Source: Serilophus lunatus
Taxonomy: Eukaryota; Chordata; Aves; Passeriformes; Eurylaimidae
Assembly (NCBI GenBank): GCA_013399895.1
Contig: VXBA01003714.1
Location: forward strand, 340,688-404,687
DNA: 64,000 bases
Reading direction: 5' to 3'
The notes under the pieces were generated by a model. That model searched no databases and was not told the origin of the DNA. It was given only the letters and a program-made list of their open reading frames with translations. This document shows positions 1-11,470 of the stretch, piece by piece (the stretch's first letter is position 1; every line of letters starts with the position of its first letter). The position numbers and the translations under genes were made by a program.

Positions 1-24
1 TTGATTACAATAAAAACGTTTTCA

Positions 25-236
25 GTAAACGACCCAAATGTGGTGAGATTTCCAGTGGGAGCTGAACATGAGCAGGGAACATCCCAACCCTTCCCATCCT
101 TGGGAGTGTCCAAGGCCAGGTTGGATGGGGCTTGGAGCAACCTGGTTTAGTGGAAGGTGTCCCTGCCCATGGCAGGGGCATGAAACCAGATGGGCTTTAA
201 GGTCCTTCCAACCCAAACCATTCCAGGATTCTTAGT
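25..236 (+). mobile_element. CR1 LINE 3'-end fragment
   Basis: The stretch has the typical order of an avian CR1 3' end: a block about a lead-in '...gtgtccaaggccagg', then 'ggaaggtgtccctgcccatg', then 'ggtccttccaacccaaacc', ending in a GATTCT-type tail near 231. The 5' part of the element is missing, as in nearly all CR1 copies. This supports a bird (or other sauropsid) origin. The family call is from memory of the consensus. Confidence 0.85.
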
Positions 237-546
237 AGTGCCAGAGAAAAAGCTTGCTGGGAGCTAATGTGTGGGAAAACTTATCAAGGGAAGTTGGTTT
301 TGGAAAGACTGACAGGACCTTAAATGTCCTGCAGCTCCTGGTGGAGGGTGGGGAGGTGCTGGGGGAGGGTGTGCTCCTTCCATGGTCCGAGGAGCAAGGG
401 GTTTGTAGGGTAGAGAAGGTGGGATGTGGCCCCAAAACTGCAGCCCCTCTTACAGCTGGCACTGACTCCTTAAGGTAACGTTGCACACAAAGCTGTCACG
501 TGGCTCCCTTGTTCCCGTTGGTTTGGAAAAGCTGTCGTCCTTTGGG

Positions 547-598
547 GTCGGAACTGAGGGGTCTTCAAGGTTCCTTCCAGCCCAAAGCATTCCAGGAC
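547..598 (+). mobile_element. Short CR1 LINE 3'-end fragment
   Basis: About 50 bases match the last part of CR1 ('ggtcttcaagg', 'ccttccagcccaaagcattc'). It is a very short, diverged remnant, so the boundaries are approximate. Confidence 0.55.
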
Positions 599-599
599 T

Positions 600-1920
600 T
601 GCCAGCAAACCTTGGCACACATGGGTTAAGCTCCCTGTAATTGTATTTTCTCTCTCAAGGGAGAAAATAGGGGTTTGTATGTTAAACCAGACCTTTTGGT
701 CAGTGTTGGATATGGTGGTGACGTCTCACAGCCCTGACCCCTCTGTGACATGCGGGAATCAGAAGGTTTGGCAGGACAGGAAAGCCTGGAAAGGCAGGAT
801 CCTGTTTTGAGCAGTGGCAGGACAGCTAGAAAATGGAAAGTGGATTAGCTGGATAATGTAAAGATGCAATTTTAACGAAGAGGGGGCAGTGGGAGAATGT
901 TCCTCCACTATCAAAGCCAGCAAGTGGGGAATGCGTGTCATCAAGGAATAGCTCCATAAAACCAAGCAAAATTGTGTCTTTGTATCACCTTGTGCTGGAA
1001 GCTGTTGTCTGTCCTACTGCCCAGTTCAAGGTGTCCAGGTGTTGAAGTGTCGTAGTGTCACCGTGCCTGGAGCCGCCAGGGCCGTGCCAAACCCTCTGCT
1101 GGGGTTTGCAGGTACAGTAGTTCCCAGGGTGTAAATGTCTTCCATTTGGCCTCCCTGGTGTATAATCTCAGAGTCTGCTTCAATTAATAGTGAAATGTTT
1201 TGGTGATTCCCAGATGTATTTTAATTCCCCTTTGTGTAGAATATGATGTAAATTGATAAAGCTTAAAAACGAGCTGCAGAGGCTGCACGGGCACTTGGCA
1301 CCTCCAGGGAGGCACCAGCTTATAAATAACGGGTGGCTCTGTCCGAAGTCTGCCTTTGGGGCTGCTTTTGCTGAGCATTTGGTGACTCCAGGCTTTTACT
1401 TGCAGCCCCTGCTGGGGGTCACACCATGTCCCCAGCGTCCCTCCCTGCTGGGAGTTTGGGTACTGAGTGAACCCTGGTGCCCTTGTAGGTGGTCACTGCT
1501 CCGTGGTTGGTGGTGGCACCTCTCCAGACCTGTCACAACAATGAAATAACGTCCCATGAGGTCATTCCAGGCTCCTCTGGGGAGGGTTTTGGAGGAGGGT
1601 GAGGAGGAGGAAGGTGCTGTGCAAAGGACAGGAGTGCCTGGCAGGACTCCAGAGCTTCACCTGCATTTTCCCAGCCCCAGGGATGTCAGCCCCAGGCACG
1701 AGGGGCCAGTGCACTCGCTGCCAGCCCGTGACCTGGTTTCCCTCCCCAGCAGCGAGGGCTCCGCTCACAAATTCCAAGCCTTAATCCACCGCCACTCCTG
1801 TGCCAGGCTGCCAGCAGAGCCCGCCCCGCAGGTCCTGCCAAACGGGCTCTCCTCCTCCACGGCAATGCCCCCACGAAGCTGGCCAGCACCCCTGCCTTCA
1901 AGAGGTAAATGAGGGTCAAA
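600..1920. other. Non-genic stretch, no supported feature
   Basis: Mixed-composition sequence with no exon that has good splice sites on both sides. Open frames here are short and lack family resemblance. A region at 1140-1260 is AT-rich with AATTAAT-type words and could be regulatory, but there is no further evidence. Confidence 0.4.
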
Positions 1921-2068
1921 TAATTAGCAGTGATGCACTGGGGGGTGAAATTCCTCGGGTTTAATTTGTATCAGCTTTTCTATCTTGTATCCCGGGCTGG
2001 GGTGGCCGGTGGGGCAGCTCCAGTCAGGCTCCCTCTGCCCCATGGCTCTGGGTGGGACCAGGGCAGGG

Positions 2069-2162
2069 CTGTGTGTGTGTCTGTCTGTCTGTCTGTGTGT
2101 GTGTGTCTGTGTGTGTGTGTGTCTGTCTGTGTGTGTCTGTGTGTCTGTGTGTGTGTGTGTGC
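2069..2162. repeat. TG/TC microsatellite
   Basis: About 90 bases of alternating TG broken by TC steps (tgtgtgtctgtctg pattern). It produces long artefactual Cys/Val/Ser-rich and His/Thr-rich open frames on both strands, which are not genes. Confidence 0.95.
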
Positions 2163-2224
2163 CTGCACACACCAGGGTTTCTGTCGCCCTTTTGTGAGTG
2201 AAATGGCTGTTTGGTAGCAGCGAG

Positions 2225-2320
2225 CGAGGGCTCCTTGCCAAGTTGCCTAATTAAGATTAAGCAGTCGCAGATTCGCCCTGTTTTCAGCTAATGACAGCTG
2301 CAAACAGTAATTCGTCGGGT
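2225..2320. promoter_or_regulatory. Candidate conserved non-coding element
   Basis: An AT-rich island in GC-rich surroundings with TAAT-type homeodomain words (cctaattaagatt, gctaatgacag, agtaattcg) and no coding potential. This composition is common in vertebrate conserved non-coding elements. Conservation itself cannot be seen from one sequence. Confidence 0.3.
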
Positions 2321-3189
2321 GCTCTGGCTCTGGGTTGGTGACAGGAGGCCAGTGAGGACAGCGATCTGGCTGTGGGGGCTGCCGGGGCTCAGCCCTTGGC
2401 GCTCCCCAAGGGGTTCAGCAGGTCAGCCCTTCCCAGGGGCCGCTGGAGCTCATCCCGTGCCCTTGGTGCTCCTGGAGGAGCCACACAGTTCAGCCCTGCC
2501 CCAGCATCCCTGGCATCCCCCCCAGCTCCTTGGGAGTTGGGAGCTGCCAGAGCGAGGGTTTGGTTTGTTTTCAGCGCTGCCAGCAGCACAGACACATGGT
2601 GATGTTTTCACAGGAAAACAAATAAAGATGTGTGCAAACAGAGGTGATGCTTGTGGTTCCCCAGCCATCAGCCCTCAGTAACACTCTGCCAGATGAGAAC
2701 CAAAGCAGAGACAGAGGCGGGAACTCCCTGCCTGCAGCTCTGCCCCGAGGACACCTGGCAGCTCTCCAGATTCCTGGGCTTCCTAAGGATGCTCTCAAAA
2801 CGAGCATGCCTTCATTGCTTTTATCATTATTGTGATTACGCTGTTGGAAGGAGAGAGCCTTGCCCAGCACAGGATGCCAGAGCTGATGAAATGCTCTGTG
2901 CCACAGATGAAGTCCATGTTGTTTTAAGGACACAGGGAAATGAGGACATGGGGGAAAAAATAGTCACTGTGGAGATATAATTGTGTCCTGTTTGACACAC
3001 ATCCTGCTGGCAAGCTGTGCCTGGGGATGCTCTCGTGTGTCCCCTGCACCCGCAGCCCGGCAGGGAGGAAGCCTTGGGGCTGCATTCAGGGGACTGGAGG
3101 ATTCCTCCCTGGCTGTTTAGCCGAGTCCTGTACATCTCTCCTGGCTGTTCCTGACTCAGGGCAAGGCTGGTTGACAGGGGCAGCTCCTG

Positions 3190-3830
3190 CTCTGCCCCGT
3201 GGGCACGAGGGACCGGGGACGGGCTGGGCCCCTCCGGCTGCTCAGCTGCCGGTTCCGTGTCCTCGACCCGAGGCCCAGCAGCGGGGGGTGTGTGGAAGCT
3301 GAGCTGGGAGGAGGCACTGCCATCCCATCCGCTCCCGGCTGCGGCCCCGGCCCTCCAGCGCTCCCAGGAGTGCCCCGTGCCCAGCCTGGGTGCCCAGCAG
3401 CCACGTGCCACGTCCCCAGCCCACCGAGTCCTCCAGCACTGAAACGAGCCCGTGCTTCTCCTGCGAGCAGCCGAGTCAAGAACTCGGAGGCTTCTGAGAA
3501 AATGATGGTGCGTTCCTGATTTTAATTTCGTTTATTTAATTATTATTTACTTTGAGTGAGTAAGTTGTTGTGTTTAAATAACACTGAGTTTGCCAAAACG
3601 CTGTCAGGGAGAAGCTGCTTTCCCTTTAGGAGCCCTCAAACACGGGCTGCCTTCCAAGCCCCTCTGGCGGCGGCGGGCGGAGCATCCTCCTGCCCTGGCC
3701 GAGGGACGCTCTCCCGGCCGCGGGGAGGAGAGGCGGCAGCTTTGGGCTGTTCCCGAGGGCACTTTGATGGTCGCTTGTGGCCTGGCAGGGCTGGAGGTCT
3801 CGCTGTGACCATCCCGCAGCCGGGCAGCAC
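3190..3830. promoter_or_regulatory. Weak CpG island (two lobes)
   Basis: GC-rich sequence with frequent CpG at about 3190-3480 and again at 3650-3830, separated by an AT-rich block (3515-3600) with runs of TTTATTTAATTATT. No core promoter element or exon with two good splice sites was found. It may be promoter-associated or simply GC-rich microchromosome sequence. Confidence 0.4.
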
Positions 3831-4081
3831 CCGGTTCCTTGAGGGGTTTGTGAGGTGAAGGCAGAATGACTTGGAAAAGCATCTGGATCACGGGCGGGAG
3901 GCACAGCTGAACTTGGAAGAGTGGGGGGAAGGAGCTGAACTCGTGGGATGGAAGTGGTTGGTGAATATAGACGGCACAGACCAGCAGGGACATTGTCATT
4001 CCCAATCCAGTTGTGGGGTTGGTTCTCATTTATTTGTTTTGTTTGTTCTCTTTATTTTTTAAATCACAGTGAAGTCTTATG

Positions 4082-4400
4082 GAGACAGGCTGGGAGCGCT
4101 GGGGGTGTTTGAGCTGGAGACAAGAAGGCTCCAGGGAGATCTTAGAGCCCCTTCCAGGGCCTGAAGGGGCTCCAGGAGAGCTGGAGAGAGACACTGAGCA
4201 AGGGACTGGAGTGCCAGGATAAGGGGGAATGGCTTCCCACTGCCAGAGGGCAGAGGTAGATGGGATATGGGGATGGAATTTTCCCCTGTGAGGGTGGGCA
4301 GGCCCTGGCACAGGGTGCCCAGAGAAGCTGTGGCTGCCCTATCCCTGGGAGTGTCCAAGGCCAGGTTGGAGCCCCCTGGGATAGTGGAATCTGAGCCCCT
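4082..4400 (+). mobile_element. CR1 LINE fragment
   Basis: It shows the CR1 order seen near the 3' end of the ORF2-3' UTR region: 'gacaagaaggctccaggg', 'gagatcttagagcccc', 'ggggaatggcttcc', 'ctgtgagggtgggcagg', 'gtgcccagagaagctgtgg' and 'gtgtccaaggccaggttgg'. The extreme 3' tail is missing or diverged. The insertion is old, judging by the scattered substitutions against the consensus I remember. Confidence 0.85.
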
Positions 4401-5148
4401 GGTGTTGTGTTAGGTGATGGAACAGCCTTTCTTTGGAAGGAAGAGCTGGGCCAGGCATGGGGCTGCTGTAGTGCCTCTCCCTCGGCCTGAAAGGCTTGGG
4501 GGTCCCACCATGGCAGAGACAACCCTGGGACATGCTGCCCTTTCAGCACATGGGGGTGGTTTCTGCACCAGCACCAACTTTTCCATCACTTGGTTTCCTT
4601 ATTTGGTATTTCTTTAATAATTAGTGGCAGATTTTGTACTTATGTTTGCAATTATCTGGATGCCCCTGGGACATGTTCTGCCAGATAATTGAATCTCTTG
4701 GTCTGTGACTGCAGGGGTGGCTGGGGAACACAGGCTGGAGTGCAGAAATGCTGTGCTGCCTGTTGGTGTCATTTAAAGACAAACTGAGCTTTTTCATTTA
4801 AAAAAAACCTATTGGAAACAAAGCATTTTGCTTTGCTCTTCTCAGCACAAGCTTTGCTGGAGCCTGTAGTGGAGAGGGAAATATGTGATTATCAGTAATT
4901 AACTGGATGTACATTTTAATTAGATGCAGCAGATCCTCCATGTGCCCAACTCCGAGTGGTGATTGATGCAGGGTGGGATATGGGGAGTGGGAATGTGGGT
5001 CCTGGGTGGGCAGACACTGTGTGCAGCCTGGCTGGAGGGGCAGGAGAGGGCCCCCATGCCCAGTGCTGGTGCTGCCAGGGCACCTGGGGCCGTGCAGGGC
5101 TTGTGTCCCCATCCCTGAGAGATCAACGTTTCACCTCTTCTGTCTTAG

Positions 5149-5217
5149 CATATGACATTGGGATGTAAAGTGCCAAGTGAGGGATGGGAAACCTCCACCT
5201 CAGAGCTGCTCTTGAAG
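5149..5217 (+). CDS. Candidate upstream TNRC6A exon (in-frame, 69 bp)
   Basis: A pyrimidine-rich acceptor (cttctgtcttag) precedes the segment and a consensus donor (AAG|GTAAGT) follows it. The 69 bases are open in one phase-0 frame, with an ATG at 5152; the frame reads MTLGCKVPSE near the start and ends TSELLLK. The end phase matches the candidate exon at 18163-18236, which in turn matches TNRC6A c1. The ATG context is weak (C at -3), so the segment could also be an internal coding exon or a non-coding one. I do not recognise the peptide. Strong splice signals are the main evidence; chance is not excluded. Confidence 0.33.
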
Positions 5218-5324
5218 GTAAGTGCAGAACTGTTTGGCTTCTGAACCTTTCTAATTTAGGGGCATTCAGTGACACCCATTCCATCAGCATTGTTAATTCT
5301 TGTAGGGCCTGTGTAGGCAGCGTC

Positions 5325-5462
5325 AGAGAATCTCAGAATGGTTTGGTTTGAAAGAGACCTCAAAACCCACCCAGTTCCACCCTCCTGCCATGGGCAGGGA
5401 CACCTTCCACTGGAGCAGGTTGCTCCGAGCCCTGTCCAACCTCTGCTGGCTTAGGACACCAG
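5325..5462 (-). mobile_element. CR1 LINE 3'-end fragment, reverse orientation
   Basis: The + strand shows the reverse complement of the CR1 3' end: 'agaatctcagaatggtttgg', then 'gagacctcaaaaccc', then 'ctgccatgggcagggacacc' and 'ttgctccgagccctgtcc'. The element therefore reads on the - strand, with its 3' tail at about 5325. Confidence 0.85.
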
Positions 5463-5789
5463 GGGCAGGAGGGTCCACGTGCCCAGGGCTGGGGGCACTG
5501 TGAGTGCCTCCAGCTGCCCCACTGGCTGCAGAGCAAGGAGAGACCCTCCACACTCAGCCAAGTGCACTTGTGCTGTGTTTCCATGAAGGTAATGGAAGAA
5601 TTGGCAAATGATGCCCAGAAAAATGTAACCAGGGCTCTTGAGAGTGGAGAGGAACAGGGTTAAGAGGGGCTTGAAGTCTGATTTTTAATCAATCTCATTC
5701 CCACACTAAGTCGGCTGGGGTGGGTGTCTGCCAGAAGAAATGGAAAGATTTTCATTTAGAGCCCGGCTCTCTCAGGAGTTCCAATGGCT

Positions 5790-6560
5790 GGGACTGCTCC
5801 TGCGGGCACCCTCGTGCCAGAGCCTCCCAACGCTTCGGAGGGATCCCTGGCACAGGGTGAGCAGCCTCCCGCTCCCCTCCCAGCCTCCCCCTGCACAGCC
5901 CCCGCTCCGCGCTCAGCCACAAAGCAGTTAATCGGCGCTCGGCGAGGCTCTGGATGCGGCGCGGAGCTCCCCCGGTCTCCAGGGATCCTGTGGCATTTTG
6001 CCCAGATGGCACCGGGCTGTGTCTCAAGGACATAACCCGGCTCTGACGGCTCCGCGCAGGAGCGCCGGAGTGACAGATGAAGCCGGGGCGCTCCTTCATC
6101 TCCTCTGAGAGGGAAGAAAAGCTCCTGGAAATGCCGGGAATTCTGCCGGCCGCTCCCTGTCGCCTCCACGGATGAGCCGGCTCCCAGCAGCTGCCCAACT
6201 TGCTTCGTGCAGGGGCAGCACAAGCCGCGTGTCCCGGAGCGCCGCTCCCCAGGGCGGAGAGGCCGTGCTCCAGCACAGCAGGTATGTGACACGTCCCCGC
6301 TGTGCCCCCGGTGCCCGCCGTGCCCGGCTCTGCCTCCAGGCCGGGGGGGCACAAGGCACAGGGCACGGCCCGAGGTGGGACGGGGCTGCAGCGGCTGCTG
6401 GGGCTCGGCCAGGGCGGAGGCGTGGGACGTGCAGGACCCCGATGGTTTGGGTTTGGTTGTGCCCACCACGTCCTGGGCATCCCAGCAGCGTGGGGAGGGG
6501 GCTGACACCAGCACCAGTGCAGGGACTCCCACCCCATCCACAGCCCGTGCGTGGAGGGAG
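5790..6560. promoter_or_regulatory. CpG island
   Basis: About 770 bases of GC-rich sequence with many CpG. It is open in several frames on both strands, which is what high GC does. No known protein family is recognisable and no exon with paired splice sites was found. Confidence 0.5.
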
Positions 6561-6599
6561 ACGTGAGAAGCATTCCAGGGACATCACTCGGGGGGGTTC

Positions 6600-7720
6600 A
6601 GCTTTCCCAGACTGACTCTCCCCACGCTGACAACACCAGAGGTGTTAAATCCTGCCCCTCTTGGCCTTCCAGGACTAAGGAGCCACCCGTGGTGAGCTCA
6701 GCAGGTGCAACATGAGGGACGGGGGGTGGCAGCATGAGGGACAGCGTGGTGATTTGGGGTGACCTGGGTACCTGTGCCACCATCACGGCTGGGTGGTGGG
6801 GAGGGATGCACCTCCTTCCCACTGTCGAGCTGTGCCAGGCCCCCCGGCCACCAGCTGGGTGTTCCCTGTGCACGTGGCTGGAGCCAGTGGAGAGGCCACG
6901 GGGACAGGAGCAGCCTGATCCTGGTGGGAATGGGCTGCTCTTGGTGCAGAGCTCCTGGGTGACCAGAGGCACTGGGGCTCCTGCACTGCCGTGGGGCCCC
7001 GGAGCTGACAGTGCTGCCTGTCCCCATCCAGTCCCTACAACAGCCGTGTGGGACAGCCCTGCGCCCCTGTGCTCCGGCGCGGTGTGTCCGTGTTTGGGGA
7101 CAGAGGTGACGCGGCGTGTGGGGCAGCAGATGCACTGCAGCGATCAGCCAGGCTGGCAGCACAGAGCCAGCCTGCAGCCACCGGGCTCTGGGTTGCCTGA
7201 TCCCAGTGGGTTTCCACACCTTTTGGCTCCCTAAGGTGAGATATTGCTGGAACTGATCCCCATCCCCACAGGCTAAGTCGATGCTTCTTGTACCGGAGCC
7301 TCAGGGTGCTCTGGGAACCGCCGTGAGCACGTTCTGGCAGCAGCTCCTGCCGAGTCAACCATGGCACTCAACACCCCCGTGATGGAGGTGAGGGCACTGG
7401 CACCTTGTGCACAGTGCTCAGCAGTGCCAGTGCTGGGAGCAGGAGCTGCAGCCACTCAGCACCACCACGCAGGACCCCCACTCCCCACCGTGCACGGGCT
7501 GATCAAATACGAGATGAAAACTGTGTTGGTCTCTCTCCCTTGCCCTTTCCTGCAGCGTGTGGCCAGTGGAGTGTTCCCTCCCCGTGGTTCTTTAGAGCCC
7601 GTCGCTGCAGCCAGCCCTCTCCCGCGGCTCTGTGTGCCAGGAATGCCAATGAAGCGCTGGCTCCCCACGTGCGTTCACTGCAGCGCACATCCATCCGGAA
7701 TGCAGAGCAGCCGATAGATG
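6600..7720. other. GC-rich non-genic stretch
   Basis: No coding exon, repeat or structured RNA could be supported. The long frames on both strands are typical of GC-rich avian DNA. Confidence 0.4.
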
Positions 7721-7724
7721 GGGG

Positions 7725-7790
7725 AATCAAGGGAATTATGCTGGAGCTGCTGCCCAATTAGTTAAACTAATTGCAAGCGAGGAGGTCTGG
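7725..7790. promoter_or_regulatory. Candidate regulatory element with inverted TAAT repeat
   Basis: Positions 7756-7772 form an inverted repeat: AATTAGTT, one spacer base, AACTAATT. Both 8-base arms match perfectly, giving two opposed TAAT/ATTA homeodomain cores. The site sits in an AT-rich block inside GC-rich DNA. Binding is inferred from motif shape only. Confidence 0.35.
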
Positions 7791-8539
7791 CAGGGACCGC
7801 AGCGTCCCCACCGGCACGCTCCAGGCACGACCCCGATCCTCTCGGCAGTCAGGGTTTCTGGTTTGGCTGCACTGCTGGCTTTGACTTCCCCGTTCATTTC
7901 CCTAATCCATGTGCAGGCAAAGTTGGGCTGGAATTCCAGCCAGTTGCTGCCCAGCAGGGCCGTGGCTGGTTTGCAACCCCACCCTTGTATGGAATCCCAC
8001 GTACCTGTGCCCTTCCCACCTCTGCCGGGGCTGTCACGACAACCCTGTCCTTGGCGACAGCATGAGCAGCCCCTCCAGTCCCGCAGGCACCGAGGGAAGG
8101 TCAGTCAGGTGGAGAGGGAGGAGACCCTTATTTGTGGAATCACAGAAATGCATATGTCCTGTTATTTTCTACTTGAAATTAAGAATATCTCAAACAATGC
8201 AAAATTCTGCTCTCGATGCAGCAGGAATGAGCTTTTGGAAGCATCCTGTGCTATTTCTGGCTGGGGAAAAATACGTATCTATCCATTTTTAAATATCCAT
8301 GTGTGTCTGTAGATACATTGGGGTTCTCTAGAGGCGGCAGGGTGGGGCTCAGCCCGGTGCTTTGTCTGGCAGCGCGGTGGGGATGGGTGGGCACTCCCTG
8401 AGTCCCACGTACCCCTGATCCACGGTGGCACATTCCAGCTGGATCGAGCCGCTAACACCGACCAGCAGCAGCGGCGTTGATTTGGTTATTAACAAAGGAT
8501 GGATTCAGCCGGCGCTGGCGCCGCTCCAAGTGCAAGAGC

Positions 8540-8735
8540 TGCTGAGGAGTGCGGAGGGTGTATTAAATATTCATCGAAATCTTGGCATTTCATTCCCGTC
8601 TCTTGCTCTCCCGCCCCCTCCCCCTGAAATTATTTGGTCCTAAAGGATAGAAGCCTGCTTCAAAAATTAATTATTTCATTAATCCCTTTATAAATTAGGT
8701 TCTCACAACTAAGTTTTTTAGGGTCGATGCAAAAT
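8540..8735. promoter_or_regulatory. Candidate conserved non-coding element
   Basis: A roughly 200-base AT-rich block with repeated homeodomain-type words (tattaaatattcatcg, aaaattaattatttcatt, ataaattaggttc) after a short GC-rich lead-in. There is no open frame of note. It resembles developmental enhancers in composition. Confidence 0.3.
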
Positions 8736-8889
8736 GGGTCGTGGTGGCACCTCATCAGGTTTGCTCATCACGTGAGCCCTGACCCCGGCACGTGATGGTG
8801 CGACCGATGCTCACGGCAGCATGTGACCCTAAATGCTACGTGAGCTCAAAAAAAAAAGAAATTTAAATACAAAAATATCAGCAGGTCTA

Positions 8890-9560
8890 TCTCCTGCCTT
8901 CTCCTGCCTTCACCTGCCCGGTGTGGCGGAGCCGTACCCGCTCCGTGCCGCTGCGGCGCTGTCAAGCCCTGCCCTCCGCTCCAGCACCGCGACTCCTCAT
9001 TCGGTGAGTGAACAGATACTTCCAGCAATTAATTGGCGCTGCCGCCGGCTCATTACGATGCGGGGCACGCGTGGGCTGTGCCGCGTGTGGCCCCTCCGGG
9101 CGCGCCGGGCTCGGGGTCAGGCGCGAGGGCGGAGCGGGGCCGCGTGTCCCGACCCGGCCCTGGGCACCGCGACGCCCCACGAGGGGCTCCTGGGGTGGGG
9201 CCGGGCTGCCCCGGGGCTTTGCTGCTCCCGTGCCAGGGGTGGGTTCGGAGGGCGAGGTCCCCTTCCTCCCTCCCTGGTGCCCGGGGCTCAGCGCCCAGGG
9301 CGGGCTGCCGCTCCCGAAGCGGCGGCTCTCGCGCAATGCGGGTTTTCTTTCGGCGCTTGGCCGATGCCTCGGCGCTCCCCAGTGATGTCCCAGGTGATGT
9401 CTCCAGCAATGTCCCCACCGGGGTGGGGCCGCCCGCTCTCCCCCATTCATTGCTGGGCGGGAACTGGGACTGAATCCGTAACGCCGGGAGCGCCGGGGCC
9501 GGGAAGGGGCCGGAGGGAGCCGGCGGCGGGTGCGGGCACTGCCGGCCACCCCATCATTAG
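8890..9560. promoter_or_regulatory. CpG island with a consensus splice donor
   Basis: Dense CpG through about 670 bases. A good donor (TTCG|GTGAGT) lies at 9004. Upstream of it a frame open from an ATG at 8833 would end in phase 0, the phase the candidate exon at 18163 needs. The 8833 ATG lies in a low-complexity A-rich tract, so I would not call it a coding exon. Alternative first exon or promoter is possible. Confidence 0.4.
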
Positions 9561-9699
9561 GATGCAGGTCCGCTGCCATCTCCCTGGAGACCATGGGAAC
9601 GGAGGCCGAGTGAATGGCGTCTGAGGCTGCTGGCAGCCGCGCTGGGAGAGGGCAGCTGTGCGCCGGGCCGCGGCGGAATTACTGCCCTGGGTCGACTCC

Positions 9700-11390
9700 A
9701 GCCTTTGTTCCCCCATTGTCAGCGCAGGACTGAGGGAGCAGGGAAAGCGCCCCCGGAGCCGGGGCACAGGGGGTGATGGACAACCCCGCACGTCACTCGA
9801 GCCCACTGCAGGTTGAACCGTCGGTAACAATTTCATATTTTTTGTCCTTGAACTAATTATCCACAAGACTCTTTGGAGCTGCCGGCGGTAGGAGCTGCCG
9901 TTCTGGTGCGGCGCTGTCGCAGCAGTGATCCCGTATTTAACACTCGGGGCATTCCCGGGCCACCGCGAGCCCTTTGTGCCGCTGAAGGGAGCCATATGCT
10001 GTAGAGGCATCTCTAAGGATCTTGCAAGGACAACAGAGAAAGGGATTTCTGGGCGCTGCTGAATGCGGCTGCCAATCAGCCGCCGTCCTGGCCGCCTGCC
10101 CTGGGCAAGCCTGGGACGCGCGGCCCCGGCGAACACCGTCTCGTGTTTGGAGTTGGGATTTGCCATCTGGGAGAATGAACTCTACAAGCTTTTAATTGGC
10201 ATCAGCATCTGCCCTGCCCTTCTCTCACGTTTGCTGCCACTCCCAAGTCCAGCTCCTGTTTAATTCCATCAGAGGGAAGCGGCTTCCGCGGTGGCGCTGT
10301 TGGAGGATGGTTTCCCCGTGCTGCTCACACCGATTGTCTTTTCCTGGCGGGCACCTGGCCCTGAACGCACCGACCTGTGCTCACACCCTGGATCCTCACT
10401 TCGTTTAATTGGCTCTGTAACAGTTTCACGGCAGGAATTCTCCCATCAAAACCTGCTCCTGTGAAGGTTCTGCCACGGGACAAGGGAGAGGACATGGTGG
10501 GAGCCCCAGTGCCAGCTTGGTGACCCCCCGTGTGAAGTGTGCAGCCCCCGTGTTGCACATCCAGCCCGTGTTCTGTGGGGTCTCACTGCACCTACAGGTG
10601 CAGACGTGGCTCCTGGCAAGTACCAGGACATCGGTGTCACATCTCAGGGGCCAGGGCCACTCCTCGCTGCAAAGCCCCAGCTGTGCACCAGCTGTGCCGG
10701 CTGGCAAGCAGGGCAGCCAGATCCCACTGCAGCAGCACCTCAAATCACAAAGCCCAGAGCCCTCCATGCCAGGATGCTTCCACCCCTCTCCTCCTCCTGA
10801 CCCCCACTGCCCTCCTCCCAGCTCTGGGGCAGGCAGTGAAGTCCCTCTTGCTGGGCCCAGCCTTGTCACTCTGCTCTGCCCCGCAGGGATCACGGGCTCC
10901 AGGGCTGCCCCTGGGGGCTCCTTTTCCAGGTTCTGGTGCTGCTTCCAGCACAGTTCACGTGCCAGTGTCTCCTGAGGAGCTGAGAGCCACAGAGCAGAGC
11001 AGATCCCGATGCAAGGAGAGGGGGCAGCCACCCTCCAGCAGCCAGCTGGGTGCCAGCACCAGGGACCTGCCCCCAGGACCTTCCTGCAGCACCTTCCAGG
11101 ACCTTTCCTCAGAATCTTCTCCTGGGACCTTCCTGACTGCCACTACAGTTCTCCCAGGTGCTCCATCCACATGGACCTTGTGCTGCTTATCTCCCACAAG
11201 CATCTCTGCTTCTGAATTTGCTTCAGAGCTGCAGGTGCTGCCAACATGAAACCTTTAAACATGAGAGCTGAAGCCTGCAGGACACCAGGACTCTGCCAAC
11301 AGACCTGTCTGGGACCCTGAGTTTCCCATCCCTTGCAAAACCCAGAGCAAGAGTCCAGGCAGCGCTGGAGAGGAGCCCCCCACGGGCAGC
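9700..11390. other. Non-genic stretch
   Basis: Intermediate GC with some AT-rich islets (9820-9870, 10180-10200). No exon, repeat family or RNA gene could be supported. Confidence 0.4.
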
Positions 11391-11392
11391 TT

Positions 11393-11470
11393 GGACAATT
11401 AACAACGAGTTTGTCAGAGGCCGTGAACAAAGGGTCGGTAATTAAGGGCCCCGGCAAATGGAGAGGTTGC
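11393..11470. promoter_or_regulatory. Candidate element with SOX-like site
   Basis: The block contains gaacaaaggg (a SOX/HMG-like AACAAAG word) near 11426, flanked by caattaac and gtaattaaggg. It is an AT-rich patch without coding potential. Motif-only evidence. Confidence 0.25.

Noticed and set aside
5752..6573. 273-residue open frame on the - strand
   Set aside because: It lies in a CpG island with overlapping open frames on both strands and shows no conserved domain or splice support.
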